Source: Allomyces macrogynus ATCC 38327 (lineage: Eukaryota > Blastocladiomycota > Blastocladiomycetes > Blastocladiales > Blastocladiaceae). From it: a stretch of 64,000 nt of DNA. The notes beneath the pieces are model-generated. The model made no database searches and was not told the origin of the DNA. It saw only the letters and a program-made list of their open reading frames with translations. The position numbers were made by a program, and so were the translations under genes. The stretch is taken from the NCBI GenBank assembly GCA_000151295.1, contig GG745344.1, positions 479,647 to 543,646 of the forward strand, read 5' to 3'. Each line of letters starts with the position of its first letter. Position 1 is the first letter of the stretch. Of the stretch, positions 1 through 12,315 are shown piece by piece.

Positions 1-706
1 ACGCGCGCGACGTCGGCGGGAGGTTTGCAGCGAGCTCTTGGAGGGCGCGCGCGAGGAGAGGTTACTAACGCGGAAGGTGGTCGGCCAGCGTCATGGTGGG
101 CGCCAGGCTGGGCGATGCTGGCCGATGGTTGCGCCAGGTATTTCCACAGCAGAAGTGTAGAAGCCACTGCCAGGCAAGCGACTGTGCGCACGCCACGCCG
201 AACTGCTCAGCCAACGGTCCTTCCACGTTGGGTTCCGTTGGGCTGCTCCAACGCTCTGTGTCGTTTCCCGCTAGTCTCCCACCGCCGTCGAAACGGATCG
301 ACAAACAAGGAACCGTGCCGACGGGTCCCTCAACCTGCGCTGCGGGGTTGTGCGGCACGCCCGGCGACGGCGACGCGTCGCGACGCGGTTAAAGTGCAGT
401 GCAAATCAATGGACATGCCTGACTACAGAATGATATGTGACCGTTCAAGGAAAAGACAGGTGGACAGCATCCTTTGACTCGGCAATGGAAGGAAGAGGAC
501 GTATTGTGGTTGCCAGAATGGGCTCGTCGGCAAGAGCAGGCAAAAATGAGTGTCGTCTTGTGTTTCAAAGGGCGGTCATGGACAAAAATGCGCCTAGCAC
601 GGCAACAAAAATGAACATCAAGCAAAGACTGCGCGATCGTGGCCAGTGCTGGTGATCAGTGCTCGGTTGGTCAGCGCGAGCGAGCAAAGCGCAGAATGAA
701 ACGCGG
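1..706. other. No recognisable gene
   Basis: Open frames up to 150 codons exist on both strands, but none has a recognisable domain and their composition looks like chance reading in GC-rich DNA. The left edge could hold the end of a gene lying outside the window. Confidence 0.5.
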
Positions 707-1853
707 TCACTCCTCGTCGGCATCGTCAGCCGCATCCATATCGGCCTGTGCCTGCAGGTCCGCGAGCGCCGTGCCCGCTGCCACAGCAACCTTCTCCACC
801 ACATCCACGGCCACGACAACGGCGCGGCGGTACGTGGTCGCATCGGCCATGGCCGCAATGCCCGCGACCAGCGACTCTTGCACGCGCGTGAGCGCGACCA
901 CAATACCGTGGTTGGCCGGCAGACCCAGTGTGCCCGCGGCCAGCTCGAGCAGCCGGTCAATCTCCGTCTTGACGTCGAGGAACGTCTCGGCCGTCAGGGC
1001 CATGGCCAGTTTGTAGGTGTCGGTCGGCGCAATCTTGCTCCACCCGAGCCGCAGCTGGTTGAGCCCAAACACGAGTGTATGCGTTGTGACCTCGGTCGCG
1101 TTGGCCGTGAGCGACACGGCGTCGACCACGTCGCAAACAGGTGCCGTCTCGACAGCGTCCTGCACGGTCGGGCGCATCGCCTGCACCCACCGGTCGTCAG
1201 CAAACTCGGCGGGAAGCGGCTGCGGACGGCTGCGCGCCTCCTTGGCCTCGGCCTTGATCTGCTCGACAACGTGTTCCGGGAATACGGGGGGCACGTACGC
1301 GACGTCGGCAGCCTCAATGGCCTCGGTATCTGCGTCCTCGTCGCCCTCAACGGCCACGGCCAGGTCGTCGATGAGCCCGAGCCGCTCGAGATCGGCGTTG
1401 AGCTCGGTCAGTTGCGGGTCGTCCGGGTCGGCCTCGCCCGTGAGCCATGCCTCGGTCTGCTCGGCACGTGCAATCGCTTCGAGCTGTTCCTTGAGCAACG
1501 CGAGTTCATCTGGATAAAGCAAGCACGCTTCGGTCAGAGGCCTGCTTCATTGGTTGAACAATAACGTCGATGGTCAGACCTTCACGCGCACGAAGCTCCT
1601 CACGCAGCGTCTCCACGCGGTCGCGCTTGATGGTAATAAACTTGCTCAGCTCGACTTTCTTCTCCTCCATGGTCGCTGTCGTGAAGCGGTTGGCCAGTAA
1701 CGCGGCCTAGCACCATCGCCGACGCAAACACGACCTGGTCATCAGTTTGGTGCCGTTCTTTCGCATAAACGGGCACCGAGGATGGTTCAGCGCGGCGCAG
1801 GTCGATGAGTATCCATTGCGATCATGTACCGAGCTCTCAGCTTCGTCTGCCAT
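707..1853 (-). CDS. Unrecognised acidic protein, about 3 exons
   Basis: I do not recognise this protein. A plausible model starts at 1853 (MADEAESS), splices at a GTACATG donor to an acceptor at about 1710, and continues AALLANRF...MEEKKVELSKF, a charged helical segment. A second short intron near 1530-1570 leads into a long exon of about 270 codons ending at 707. That exon is very acidic (clusters of D/E near its residues 45-65 and at the end, DDADEE) and its second half is Ala/Val-rich and helical, with no membrane segment or catalytic motif that I can see. The first splice stays in frame, which supports the model; the border of the second intron is not settled. It lies tail-out from the left edge and divergent from the DNA ligase IV gene. 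Confidence 0.5.
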
Positions 1854-2326
1854 GGTGTTGGTGGTTGTAATGCGGATAGTTGATGGGTGGTTCAAGGGAG
1901 CGCGGGAGACTGGTGCGGTTGGTGTCGGTCGTGCGCTGCAAGTCGGCCAAGGCCGTATTGTGCGGCGTCTGTCGCGTCGTGAAAAGGTTTGCCGCGCGTT
2001 TGATCGCGTGCAGCGAGCGTTGTCAGCGGGTCGAAATGCGATGGCGTTGTGGGCGGGCGTTCAAGAGGCCGTGCATCCTGCACGAGCGTGCAAGATGGTG
2101 GAGGTGGCAATGGAGGGCCAGTGGCGCCAAGTCGATTTTTGGTTAGATTTTTTGTCCACAGGCAAGCTATTGATTTCGATCGAGGTCCACGTCAGACTGC
2201 CCATTACAGTCATCTCCATTCCTTCACTTCACTTTGCAGTAATTTATTATCCATGATGCCTGTCGCCCTCTTGCACAGCCGCCAATACCAAAGCACTGTG
2301 CGCCGTAGCCTGCTGCAACCGCCAAG
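1854..2326. other. Divergent spacer upstream of DNA ligase IV
   Basis: This 473-nt spacer separates two divergent genes. I see no conserved frame in it. A T-rich stretch lies near 2136-2160 and may be part of the promoters. Confidence 0.4.
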
Positions 2327-5300
2327 ATGTTGCTCTTCCAACATCTCGTTGATATTTTGGAGTCAGTCGACCTGCTCGAACTGGGACCCTCAAACACCAG
2401 AGCACTGCAGCGCAGCAGCAGCTTCAATCATGGTGGTCGTCCAGTAACTCCCGGCAATGTTCAATCCCGTGGCCGCATCGCGGCGCCCGTGCAAAAAATC
2501 ATCGAGCTCTACCAGCGAGCCCGCAACGACCCGACCGTTGGCCCGCTCTTCCCGCCATATGATAATAACCTGTCGTCCCCTGCGCACGCTGTGACTTGGC
2601 CGTTGCTCTGCTTGCTGTTCCCGGCCCGAGACGTGCGGCGCAAGTACGGGTTGCAAGACCGTGCCTTGGCCACGGCCTTGGTCAATGTCTTTGGGCTCGC
2701 CAAGACGGACCCGGCTGCGCTCAAGATTCTTCACTGGACAACTTACGCGTGCGGGCCCGATATTGGTGCCGACTTGCCTGCCATGGCTGCGATGGTGTTG
2801 CAGAATCGGCTGCCAGCCCGTCGATCCCTCCTGACTGTTGCCCGTGCGCACGAGCTGCTCGACGAATTGGCCTCGTGTGTGCCACGCCTTCTGGTCTGGC
2901 CGATATTCGTGTTTCTCACGATATACCTTTGCTCTGCAGAAAATGCTCATTTTCCAACTTGGACGGAACCGGTCACGCTCCCACACCCTCACTGCGGTCG
3001 CGCGAGGCCATTCTTCGCGACCTCCTGGCCGACCTCTCACCCATCGACCTGAAGTGGATGCTGCGCATCATCTTGAAGGATTTACGGCTCTCGCCCAGGA
3101 CGTCGGACACGATGTGGTATTGGTTCATGCCGTGGATGTGGGCTGCATGGAGGATGTACTTGTTATGGACAGCACGAACTGCGAAATACATGGATATTGA
3201 CAGATTTCCTTGCGACCTCTCCAGGACAGCCAATCTCCGCGTCGTGGCCAACACGCTGGACCTGATGGCGCGCAACGGGATCAAGTTTGACGCCTTCGAC
3301 ATGCTGCGGCCGCAGTGGCAGGAGGTCGCGCGCAAGTATATTACGCCACACGTCGGCATTCCCATCGAGGTATTCTTTCAGTTCGGGACTGGTTCACACT
3401 CGAAGCGTCCGATTGCAATCGTAACTGATCGCGGGCGACCCTTAACCGCGTAGCCCCCTAACTCGCGCCAAATCAATAGGCCCGAGGACATTCTCCGGAC
3501 CAAGGCCAATATGTACTGCGTCGAGCGTAAGTATGACGGCGAGCGGTACGTTGTGTGGGCCCTATTTTTCTGGCCCGTCCAGTCCATGGGAGAGAATTGA
3601 CCCTCTCCAACTCGCAGCATGCAAATCCACGTTCTCGACCGCGCGCGCCAGTCGTGCCTGATTTTCAGCAAGTCCAAGCGCGACTCAACCGTTGACCGCG
3701 CCGACACGCATCCGATCATTTTTGCCGCATTGCGCGGCACGGTCCATTCGTGCGTTTTGGAGGCCGAAATGATCACGGTCGATGTCGCGGCCCAGAAACG
3801 GCTGCCGTTCCACCGACTACGCGAGCACGGGAAGCGGTCCGCATTGGCTCCGTCTTGGACTATGTTACTTTTCGCCTCGGCTGACACCTTCTCCACCCTA
3901 GCAAGGACCCTTTGCAGCAGCTCTTCATCGTGTTCTTCGACGTGATAGTACATAACGGCGAATCGCTCATTTTCCAGCCGCTCCACAAGCGCCGCGCCCT
4001 GCTCGACCAGATCATTCGCCACATCGAAGGCCGCGCGGCCACGTCGCCGTACGCGGTCGTGAGCCCCCACAACGTTGACGCGATCATGAAGCTGTTCTAC
4101 CACGAGGTCGTCGAGTGCCACGAGGAGGGCTTGATGCTCAAGGACTGGACCGCCGACTACTACAAGGCCACGTTTGCGAAAATGAAGCGCGACTATGTCG
4201 AGGGCATGCGCGAGAACCACGACTGGGTCGTGCTCGGTGGGTGGTTTGATCGGCGGCGCGTGCAGGATGACTTGACGGCGCTGAACAGTATGGTTCCTTC
4301 TCTTCGCTATTGACGCGATCATGGTGGATATTGACTTGACCTTTTCGGGATCGAAGCGTCCGCGTTTGGCGACCATCACGCTCTCATGACACACTTGATC
4401 ATTGGCGCGGTCGAGGACCAGGCGGATATCAGTCGGGTGCGTTGGATTGTGAATCGTGAACGATATGTGACCAGTCCAGTCCGCCCCACTGACGAGAGCG
4501 GACGCGTGTAGGGCACTAAACCCACTTTCAAGGTCCTCTTTGCCGTGGAAACGGGCATGAGTACGTTGTCCACTGCGCCCTGGTTTTATGCCGTGGCCGT
4601 GCGCGTGCTCACCCTCCACCATCTGTTCTGCAGCGGCCGCGCTCATCAAGTCCATGGCGCACTCGACCATTGGCCAATTCATCAAGACCCAACCCAACCC
4701 GCACACGATGCCACGCACGCGCCCATTCACGCTTCCTGCCCTCACCTACCATGTCGACTACTCGACGGCCGAATCCGACGTGCCCTTGCCGGAATACCTG
4801 TTCACGACGCCGCTCGTTGCCGAACTTTATGGTGCCGAAATCTCGAAACCACCGAATCGCCACCATTACACGTTGCGGCACCCACGCATCAAGCGGATCC
4901 GGACCGACGTGCAGTGGACCGACTGCATGTCGTTTGCGCAAGTGAACGCGTACGGGCGGCAGTTTGGCGATCGCAAGGGCAAAGTCACGCCAGAGCAGCG
5001 CGCCGCCATGCGCAAGTGGGCCGGGAGTATGGTCGATGACGAGGAGGTGGTCGAGGGCGAGACAGAGGGCGACAAGGTGGACGACGAGTGGATGGTTTCG
5101 AGCAGCAACGTCACGGCCGCGGAAATGTCGCAAGTGCTCGGGTCGACGCAGATGACGACGCAGCGTGCTGGTGGGTGGAGTAGCTCGATACCGGTCCCGC
5201 CGATCATGGACGATGGAGACGGAGACGACACCGATGTCGCGAGCGACGCGGCGACGGAGATCATGGACATGGACGTCGACGAGGAGGATATGCCCTGCAT

Positions 5301-5855
5301 CAATCCAATGCGCGCCATGTTTCATCGGGCGGCCGTCGTCCAGCAAACGCGGAAAGTGCCCGTCGCGCATCTCGCGGGCGCGCACGTCATGGTGGACCAC
5401 TTGACCGATGCGATTGTCGACAAGTTGGTTCCGGTCATCGACGAGTATCGCATGGTCTGGACTTCGCGGCGGAGTTTGGACGAGTTGGTGGATCCGTCGA
5501 GCGTCGGGCTTGCTCGCTCGAGCGCCGTACCCGTGCTTGTGCTGGTACGCCGAGAGTCGGCACTGGTCCCGGAGCTGGTGCGAGAATGGAAATCACGGTA
5601 CGCTTTTTTTTAGATTTTTTTTTTTTTTTTTTTTTTTTTTTGTTTTTGTTTTTTTTTTTTTTTGGCTGGTCGCTTTTGATTCCGTTTCCACCTTGCTCAT
5701 GCGCATCAGCCGTGTGTAGGTTCGACGGCGTCTGGCCCAGCTCTGAGCCGCGCATTTTCCTTCTCGATTTCCAGTTTCTGGCCGAGGTGCACGAACAGTT
5801 TGCAGGTCGCGTCACGGTAGACGTGCTGCAGAATCATATGGTCACATCAATTTGA
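2327..5855 (+). CDS. LIG4: DNA ligase IV (ATP-dependent), multi-exon
   Basis: DNA ligase IV seals double-strand breaks in non-homologous end joining, normally bound to XRCC4/Lif1. The N-terminal ligase domain reads from about 2480 (PARDVRRKYGLQD, NVFGLAKTDPAALKILHW) and continues at 3030-3110 (LKWMLRIILKDLRL). The adenylation motif I, ERKYDGER, lies at 3526-3546, with the nucleophilic Lys codon at 3529-3531. After an intron come MQIHVLD (3619) and CVLEAEMITVD, then FIVFFDVIVHNG and EEGLMLKDW (motifs III-IV) and a GGWF segment near 4240. The OB-fold end HPRIKRIRTDVQWTDCMS is at 4880-4930. The C-terminal part (5300-5855) is acidic then weakly BRCT-like (AHVMVDHLTD, MVWTSRRSLDEL). At least eight introns break the gene and several borders are uncertain; one intron holds a T-rich run of about 60 nt. 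The start ATG at 2327 is the first in frame and is tentative. Convergent with the next gene. Confidence 0.88.
5604..5663. repeat. T-rich homopolymer tract in a LIG4 intron
   Basis: About 60 nt are nearly all T, broken by a few A, G and C. It sits just after a GTACG donor and before a TGTAG acceptor at about 5719, so it is read as intronic. Its length may be unreliable in assembly. Confidence 0.8.
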
Positions 5856-5870
5856 GTCGGCCGGCGGAAC

Positions 5871-5892
5871 GACCCCGACCCCGACCCCGACG
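5871..5892. repeat. Short tandem repeat, GACCCC unit
   Basis: Nearly four copies of a 6-nt unit lie in the spacer between the convergent LIG4 and phosphatidylserine synthase genes, followed at once by an AT-rich ATATATAA stretch. Function unknown; possibly part of the 3' ends. Confidence 0.7.
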
Positions 5893-6041
5893 ATATATAA
5901 AAATGGACAATCCTACGTTTTGAAATTGATGTCGAAACGAAACGCACGCACTATAGAAGCTATAAACCCGAACCCAAAAAACGCGCCAAAAAAACATCTA
6001 CCCTCCACTCCACAATCGCGCCGACCGGCGCGCACGCACTC

Positions 6042-7733
6042 CTACTCGCTCTTGACCTTCTCTGCCGGCCACCACCGCGGCACGATCACAAACTGCCAAA
6101 TCGGGTAGAGAACGACGGCAGCGGCAAACACGGCCCAGAACCGAACAACGTGCGGCGGGAACGGCATCAAAAACAGTTCTGGGTCGTACTTGATGCAGAT
6201 GAGCACTTCGGTACTGATCGCGGCAATCGCGAGCCACGCGTGCATGCCGATGCGCTTGACGCGCTCGTCGTTCATGTACTGGTAGGCCTCGCGCACGGCG
6301 GGCAATGCGCACAGGAACACGAGCAGCAGGCGCAGGATGTTGATTGGGTGGCTCGGCGGGATCCACAGGATGAATTTCAGGTAGAAAGCGTTGAGTTCGG
6401 CGAGGAGGACCTACAGGCGGAAATTGGTCAGATTTGCCCAGGTGGGTGGAGAGGGTACCGGGCGCAGTGGAGAGATGTGCAACGTACAAAGAAGAGCAAC
6501 GCGAGAACGCCAACGTAGTTGCCAAAGCTGCGCGTCGTGCCCCACTCGAACCGGACCCACGAGTGCGGCGTAAACTGCTGCACGGCGCGCTTGACCTTGC
6601 CGCGGTACCCCTTGATGTGGCGAATGCCGCGCCATGAGTAGTGCCGCATTGCAAAGTACTCGCACGTCTTCATGCCAATGACGGTGCCGATCCAGTTGCA
6701 AATGAGCACGTCGAGAATCCACTGTGTTCCAAATAGCGGTGGATGGTGAGCGAGACGCGCAAGGACAGTTTGAATGCAGCATTCAAACGTACGTGGTCCC
6801 ACCAGCACTCGGCAAAGTTGGGCAGCTGGTGCTGCAGCGAGTATTCGCACACCTCGAACATGATGCTGAGAATCCAGCAGAACCAGTAGTCGCGCAGGAT
6901 CAGGGCCTTGGCGAACCACCCGACCGAGTGCGCGATCACAAACTCGTCGATGCCGTTCTGCCAGACGAACCCGATCAAGTCAGCGTCGCACCATGGAGCA
7001 AGCATCAACGTGCAATTCGAACCATAATGTTTTCAACCGTGAAATCGCAGTTCTCAGCGTACGACTTTTCGGGGATCGGGACGCCGATCGTCGGGTCGAG
7101 CTTGTTGAGCAAGTTGCGTGCAAACGACACGTCCTAGCGAGATCAGGGCCAGCAGGAATGAGCGACCACGGTGATCAAATGCGGCACGAATCAAATTGCG
7201 CATAGTATGCACCTGGAACAGCATGTACGTCAACAGCAACTGGTACGCGAACCCAAGCGCCAGGACAAATCGCCAAACGACCGGGTGCGGGCGGATAAAC
7301 GGCCCGTCGCGCATCGTGATGGTCGCAAAGAAGAGGAACGTGCAGAGCGTTGCGATTGCACCGCTAAAACGGTCAAGTGCAACAAAGGTGAGGTCGTACG
7401 CATTTTGCAGTCGTTAGCCAAGCACACACGCACACTTTGGGCGAATCCTCGCCATGGTCACGGAACGCGTAGTAGATGAAGCACCCGACCATGAGCACCA
7501 GGCCCGAAATGGTGTGCGGCTTGTAAAGGAACTCTGGAACGTGCTCGTGATCAGATTCAATGTCGAGGATCGTCTCGTCGTTCCAGCGTGCGGAGGCGCA
7601 CAATACCAATCGACGGGTCGACAGGATCGGCAAAGTGGCCCGAGTCCCAAGATTTCGTGGTCTTGCGCGGTTCTTGCGCCTGCAGCTGCTGCGCGACCGG
7701 AGCCTCAAAGTCGCTCCGGGTCGGCGAGTCCAT
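6042..7733 (-). CDS. Phosphatidylserine synthase, base-exchange (PTDSS) type
   Basis: This enzyme swaps the head group of phosphatidylcholine or -ethanolamine for serine in the ER membrane. The signature LPNFAECWWDH (about 6800-6830) is followed across an intron by WILDVLICNWIGTVIGMKTCEY and a KRAVQQFTPHSW segment, in the same order as in human PTDSS1/2. Upstream exons hold EFLYKPHTISGLVLMVGC and several hydrophobic helices; the last exon (6042-6405) has two or three more membrane segments and ends in a charged EKVKSE tail. The proposed start, MDSPTRSDFE at 7733, has a good context, but its frame must be joined to the next coding frame (DETILDIESDHEHVPEFLY) by a splice or frame change that I could not place; an alternative start in the other frame is at 7831. 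Most described fungi make PS with the unrelated CDP-DAG enzyme Cho1. Confidence 0.87.
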
Positions 7734-8180
7734 GATGATTGAGGTTGATTGAACACGCTTGTTATTGTTGTGGTGGCGTCCTCGGTGCTAGTGAGCGCCT
7801 GCGTCTCGTCGTTGATCGTGCTGAATAGCACGGCGGGCTTGCGTTGCAGTGCGCCGAGTGACCTACTCGCGTTGGTGTCCTCGTTGTGGTGACGTGCGCG
7901 TCAGTGAAGTGGTGATCAGCACGGGGAACGGTTGGCGTTGAAGCCGACTCGCAACAAAACAACAGCGGTGGCTCGCGTTTGACGTGGCCTTCGAATGATT
8001 TCGACCCCTTTCGGCATGCAACGAACGAGACATGGCCTGTTGCAAGCAAGAACCGTGGCCGTGGACACGCAGCAACTGGATCCGCAACAGAAAAGAAAAA
8101 TGCATTTGCTATGTCGCGGTACCATGGACGCGATCAAAACCGCCAGGCCGCAGATAGCGAACAGTGCGATCAGCACCGGA
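7734..8180. other. Spacer between PS synthase start and UGGT end
   Basis: These 447 nt separate two minus-strand genes and should contain the UGGT 3' end and the PS synthase promoter. No further gene is seen. Confidence 0.45.
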
Positions 8181-11100
8181 TCACAGCTCGTCATGGCCTG
8201 GCCGCGACTCGGCTGCCAACTCGAGGAGGACGTTGTGCCGCACCTTCTCGGCCCGCTCGTCAAAGGCCTCCCATTCCGGCAGCAGCCGGCGCGCGCGGTC
8301 CAGCTTGGGCTCCTTGGTCAGCGGGTTATTACACTAGCAGCGACCAAATGGTGTGTGAGTCTCCCGTTGCACCAAAAAGAACTGCCCACGAATCCTGGTA
8401 CGACACGTACCAAATCAATCGTCTTGGCGCGCGTCAACGATGTGTCATCGCACCACGTCTCGCACCACAGCCACTCTTGCGGCAACGAGTGAATCGGCAA
8501 CATGTGCTGCAAACTGTTGGGCAAATCCTGGTCGAGGTTCGCGAGCGAGTTCGGGTCCTGTGCGAGCCCCTGGTACTGCTGCCGCAAAATATCGCCGGCC
8601 GCCACTTGCCGGAACCGCTTCAAGTCGACGACGTAGAGCGCCGAAATGTGGTAGGGCTTGCCGCGCAGATGTGAGAGCCAATACCCGTGCTTCCAGAACC
8701 GGAACCCGTCCATTTCCGCACGCGAGTCGCAGAAGGGCGTGTACCCGTAGACGGCGCCCTCGAGGTCCATATTGACCAGCTCGGCGAGGTCGGCGCGCAC
8801 GACTTGGTCGGCATCGACGAAAATGATCTTGTCGACGTTGAGCGGGAACAGCACGTCTAGGAACAAAATCTTGAACCCCCAAATCGTGCGCTGCTTGACG
8901 GATTGCGCCGTGAGCCACTCGGGCCACTTGTAGGTGACAAGCTGGTACTCAAACTGGAACTCGCGCGCGAGCGCCGGTAACGTTGCCTTGAACGACGGCG
9001 ACAAGAAATCTTCAATCAGCCAAAACTTGACGGGATTCTGCGTGCGGTCCACGACCGACTGCATCATGATGCTCAGGAACCGCTCGTAGAGGTGGCCCGA
9101 CGCGACCGAAAATACGTGCACCGTTTCCTTGCGCGGACCCGTTACGGTCTGCACGACTTGCTGCCACCACGACTGATGCGGCCGGTCCTCGTCCAGCACC
9201 GACATGTCCTCCTTGCCTGCGCGCTTGTGCACCGTCGGGTAGAGCGTCACGCCGAGGAACGAGTCGACGAGCACCGATTGCTGCACGGGCTCGTAGACGT
9301 TGCTCGACCGGCCGGCGCGCAGCGTCAGGTTCCACTGGCCCGGGCTCGCCTTGAGCTGGAAGTAGCCGAGATTGGCCATGACAATCGTGTCCTCGACATG
9401 CCCGGTACTGCCACGCAGCTCAAACTGGATCCCGCGCGGTGGGGACTGGTGCGGCGCTTCGACGGCATGGCCCTCGACAAGCAAGTGCTTGAGCTCAAAC
9501 TCGGCGTCACCGCCGCGGTTCTTGCGCACAATCAGGTTGTCGAGGTCGTGTTCCGACTTGGCGGCCATGACGACCCACGGGTGCGGCGCGTCGAGGAACA
9601 ACGTGAACAGGATTGGCGGGAGGTCGCGGAACACGGCCGCGTCGTGACCGGCGCCGACGAGCTGCGTAAACCGATCGGGCACCTTGGTCACGGGCGTCGC
9701 GAGCCACACGACGGTCACCGACACGTACGGCAGCGCGCGGTGCACTTCTTGCAGAAGCGGGACCAGGCGCTGCGCGTCGGTGCTCACTGGGTTCAGGAGC
9801 GCGACAAGCTGCACTACCGGCACTTCGTCGGCGCCGTCCGACTCGGTCGACTCTGTCGCCGCCGGGACCATGAGGCACTTGTCCTCATCGCACGAAACAA
9901 TGTCAAACGGGTTCATGCGGTCGCCCAGACCCGAGCGGAACCCATTCTCGTTCTTCTTGGAGGCCACATGGTTCTTCCACCACAGAGACGACGCCTTCCA
10001 GAACGTGGGCGGGTCCATGGCGACGCACGTCGGCGAGAGCTTGAGCTGCTTGAGCCGGCGCACCCACTCGACGTGCACGAGCGTCTTGACGTCGTCCACC
10101 GTCATTTCCACCGGTAAGTGCCGGATTAACTTGCCGTTGATGACGATCCCCTGGTCCGTCGTCGCGTCAGCGATCACCTCCAGCGCAAACCGCGCCGTGG
10201 CCTGCGCCGCCTTGATGGCCTCGAGCGCCGCGTCGCGAATATACCCGCGAACCGTCACGTGCACGAATGGGTACTGGTCCTGCGCAGCGAGATCCGCGTC
10301 CTCGGGCAATGCCGAGGCCGGAAAATCGGCCCACCGGTGCTCGGGCTTGCGCTTGGCAAATGCGAACTCCGACCGCGTTTTCCACGTCGTCGGCTTGGTG
10401 CACCAGTACTTGTTCATGTCGGTTCTGTCGTCGAGCTGGCCGTAGTAGACCATCATGGCGAGCTGCTCGACTTGCTGCTGGTATTCGGCCATGACTTGGT
10501 GCTGGTAGCTCTCGCCCACGTCGATCGGCCGGCCGTTGAAGAACATTTCGCCGTCGTCGTGCACGGCGAGCTGGTGACGCGCGGCCAGGAGCGTCGCGTG
10601 CGCCGCTTTGTCGGGGTGCGTCGAGGACAAGGCCGGAGTCGACGCGAGCCATTGCAGGGCAGCGTCACGGCCCTTGGCGACGTAAATGTCCCAAAGCTCG
10701 ACGCCCAATCGCGACGCTAGAAACGGAGGTGGGATCCTGTCAGCCCATCGCACCAATCACGCGGAAAATCTTAAAGTCAGACGCACTCTTGCTCACGGGA
10801 TCAGCGTTCACGAGCGGCACGAGCCCAAAGCGCAGTGGAATATTGTTCTCGACCATGGTCACAAACTCGAGCGCCATCGCGACGTGTTTTGGGTTCGCCG
10901 CGTCCATAAAGAAGAGCAACGTGAAAATATTGCGCCGAATGGCCTTCATGCCGCGCGTCGCCGTGAGCAAGTTGCGCAGCGATTTGGGCCAGGGCTTGTA
11001 CTGCACATCGCTCTCGAGATCGTTGAGCCAGACGACGGGCTCAATCGTACACGTGTCAAAGTAATCTGCGGCCTCGCTGTTGACATTGTGCTGCAGGACA

Positions 11101-12315
11101 GATACGGCCAGCGCCCACGGGAGCCCGATGCGTTGCATATCGTGCGCGAGCTCCACCTCGCCGCGGAGCGTCTCGAGCAAATGGTAGATGGTCACGGACG
11201 ACGCGGGCAGGAGCTTGCCGTTGGCCCAGAGCATCGTTTCGGCGCGGCCGAGACGCGCTTCGGCCATTTCGCGGTTCGCATCGAGTTTCGCGCGCAGCTG
11301 GGCCGACGGGGCCGTAGTCGTGGCCGCAATTCCAGGGAGCGCCGCGGGGTACGCGGCCGTAATTCGGGCGAGAGCGTCGAGCGTCGTCACGTTCTGCGCG
11401 ACACGCGCAGCAATCGTCTCGAGACCCGCGGCATCGAGCGATTCGAGCCGGGTCGGCGCGTCCTGTGTTGCTGCCTCTTCGCCCGTGGGCGTGCGGTCGT
11501 CCGTGACCTTGTACTCGAGGTCCTTGATGTTCAAGTGAACAAAGTAGCCGTTGAGCCGTTGGCGGGCTGGTACGATGGAGGAGGTGTCAGGCACGTATCG
11601 CAGCGCGACGCGGACGGGCAACTTGCGGAGTCGCTGCCAGAACGGGGCAAACGACGCATGCCGCGGATGGCCGTAAACAATGGCCTTTTGCCGTGCGCTC
11701 GCGTCGCCCATGGGCGCCGTATCAATCGCCGGGTCGAAATGCGTGTCTTGCCCGTGATCATGGTCTGAGCTGAGCCAGGCCAATGCTTCGTCGAGATCGC
11801 ACGTCCACTTGTCGTCTATGACCACGAAAATCGAGCACGACTGCAGGTCGGCGTGCGCATGAACAGTCGAGTTGTAGACGTCGAGGAGCGCCGCAACGCG
11901 TGGAAGCGTTTCGCGGAACTGAATGCCCAGGTTAATGAGCTGCGCCGTTTCGCGCGCGAGCGCGCCCGTCGTTTCGAGATGCCGGTGTGCCGCGTCGATC
12001 GAATTAATTTGAGAGACGGACGGCAGCAAGCGGTCGAGCGCCGAGGTATTGTGACGAGCGACCTCTTCACTGGGGGTTCATTCGGGCTGGTCAGCTGCTA
12101 TCCAGGATAACCCGGTTTCCGCAGGTGGGCGTGCGGGTTCATACGCACAAGTATTCCAGCCATGGGTCAGATTGCCAGCGAGCAGCCAGCGTGACGCGAA
12201 AAGCAGGCGATTCCTGGGTCGTGTCGTCTTGCGCGGCCTGGCCGCCATCAGCGGCCGCGGTTGACGCGACTTGGAGCGTGAAGATCAAGAACACAGCGCA
12301 AACTACGGCCAGCAT
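8181..12315 (-). CDS. UGGT: UDP-glucose:glycoprotein glucosyltransferase, ER-retained
   Basis: UGGT re-glucosylates N-glycans on misfolded proteins in the ER so that calnexin rebinds them. The start at 12315 gives a signal peptide (MLAVVCAVFLIFTLQVASTAAA), then FRVTLAARWQSDPWLEY, the family's usual opening. Thioredoxin-like folding-sensor regions fill the long middle exons. The C-terminal GT24 catalytic domain shows KIIFVDADQVVRADLAEL (DxD motif, about 8800-8830), GYTPFCDSR, and NLDQDLPN (about 8520-8550). The last exon reads CNNPLTKEPKL and closes with RPGHDEL, an ER-retrieval signal, before the stop at 8181. Introns: about 90 nt after WLEY (near 12060-12150), only 37 nt at 10717-10753, and one of about 95 nt before CNNP. 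About 1,300 residues, slightly short for the family. Divergent from IQUB. Confidence 0.95.

Noticed and set aside
3378..4745. 455-codon frame on the minus strand
   Set aside because: Antisense to the DNA ligase IV exons that carry the catalytic motifs; no domain of its own.
9092..10117. 341-codon frame on the plus strand
   Set aside because: Antisense shadow of UGGT; no family features.
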